Positions 38,224 through 38,312 of a stretch of DNA of 38,312 nt are shown piece after piece. The stretch lies in the NCBI GenBank assembly GCA_018365895.1, contig JAGZJD010000020.1, positions 1 through 38,312 of the forward strand, in the 5' to 3' direction. Position 1 is the first letter of the stretch, and each line of letters starts with the position of its first letter. Source of the stretch: Lachnospiraceae bacterium. Its GTDB lineage: Bacteria > Bacillota_A > Clostridia > Lachnospirales > Lachnospiraceae. Both the position numbers and the translations under genes were made by a program. Under the pieces are notes generated by a model. That model did no database searches, was not told where the DNA came from, and saw nothing but the letters and a program-made list of their open reading frames with translations.

Positions 38224-38312
38224 AGGAACCAAGGTTATCACTTCCTGAAAAAACTTTTGGGTTCAAATCTAGTTAAGAAGAGTAAAAATTGACACGAAGG
38301 TGTTACCCTAAT

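Noticed and set aside
38224..38312. A complete tRNA with an unusually long variable arm
   Set aside because: The anticodon stem, T-stem and acceptor all fail to pair with the 5' half, so the sequence cannot be called an intact tRNA.

Overview
This AT-rich window carries the chromosomal replication origin region of an anaerobic Firmicute, most likely a Lachnospiraceae-type Clostridium relative. That placement is inferred from four things: the gene order (gyrA-gyrB-recF-S4-dnaN-dnaA / oriC / rpmH-rnpA-yidD-yidC-jag-mnmE-mnmG-rsmG ... parA-parB), the B. subtilis-type parS sites, the oxygen-labile two-subunit fumarase, and the DUF4446 and DUF3881-like genes next to parB and serS. No species can be named from the sequence alone.

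Left edge (1-360): two near-identical promoter repeats point left, out of the window, and look like tandem rRNA-operon promoters. Behind them is a tRNA-Ser(GCT) with its own near-perfect promoter.

Accessory block (527-14666, all minus strand). Read in the direction of transcription it contains an alpha-galactosidase plus MATE exporter pair; an amino-acid-type ABC importer (permease, lipoprotein, ATPase) followed directly by an M20 amidohydrolase and a MalY/PatB-type C-S lyase; a PucR-family regulator with its own promoter; a remarkable fusion of a double-cubane/2-hydroxyacyl-CoA-dehydratase-like reductase to a second PucR-type regulator; the two fumarase subunits; and a PlsC acyltransferase. 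The importer, amidohydrolase and lyase set suggests uptake, deacylation and cleavage of a cysteine-type (possibly S-substituted) amino acid.

Origin core (14800-24600): gyrA, gyrB, recF, the S4 protein, dnaN and dnaA run leftward. DnaA boxes lie on both sides of dnaA (21756-21959 and 23452-23622), giving a bipartite oriC. rpmH, rnpA, yidD, yidC and jag run rightward, followed by the tRNA-modification/16S-methylation set mnmE, mnmG, rsmG. Both arms are thus mostly co-oriented with replication.

Right arm (30988-38109): two head-on genes (a phosphoesterase and a membrane-anchored alpha/beta hydrolase) and a GNAT acetyltransferase precede a parS cluster and a parA-parB-DUF4446-serS-DUF3881 operon. 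The window ends in a promoter-driven tRNA-Arg(CCT) whose 5' half is canonical but whose structure collapses just after the anticodon loop. It is either interrupted (intron or integration) or degenerate.

The most notable items are the reductase-PucR fusion with its free-standing paralogous regulator, the possible cysteine-conjugate catabolic operon, and the interrupted tRNA-Arg at the right edge.
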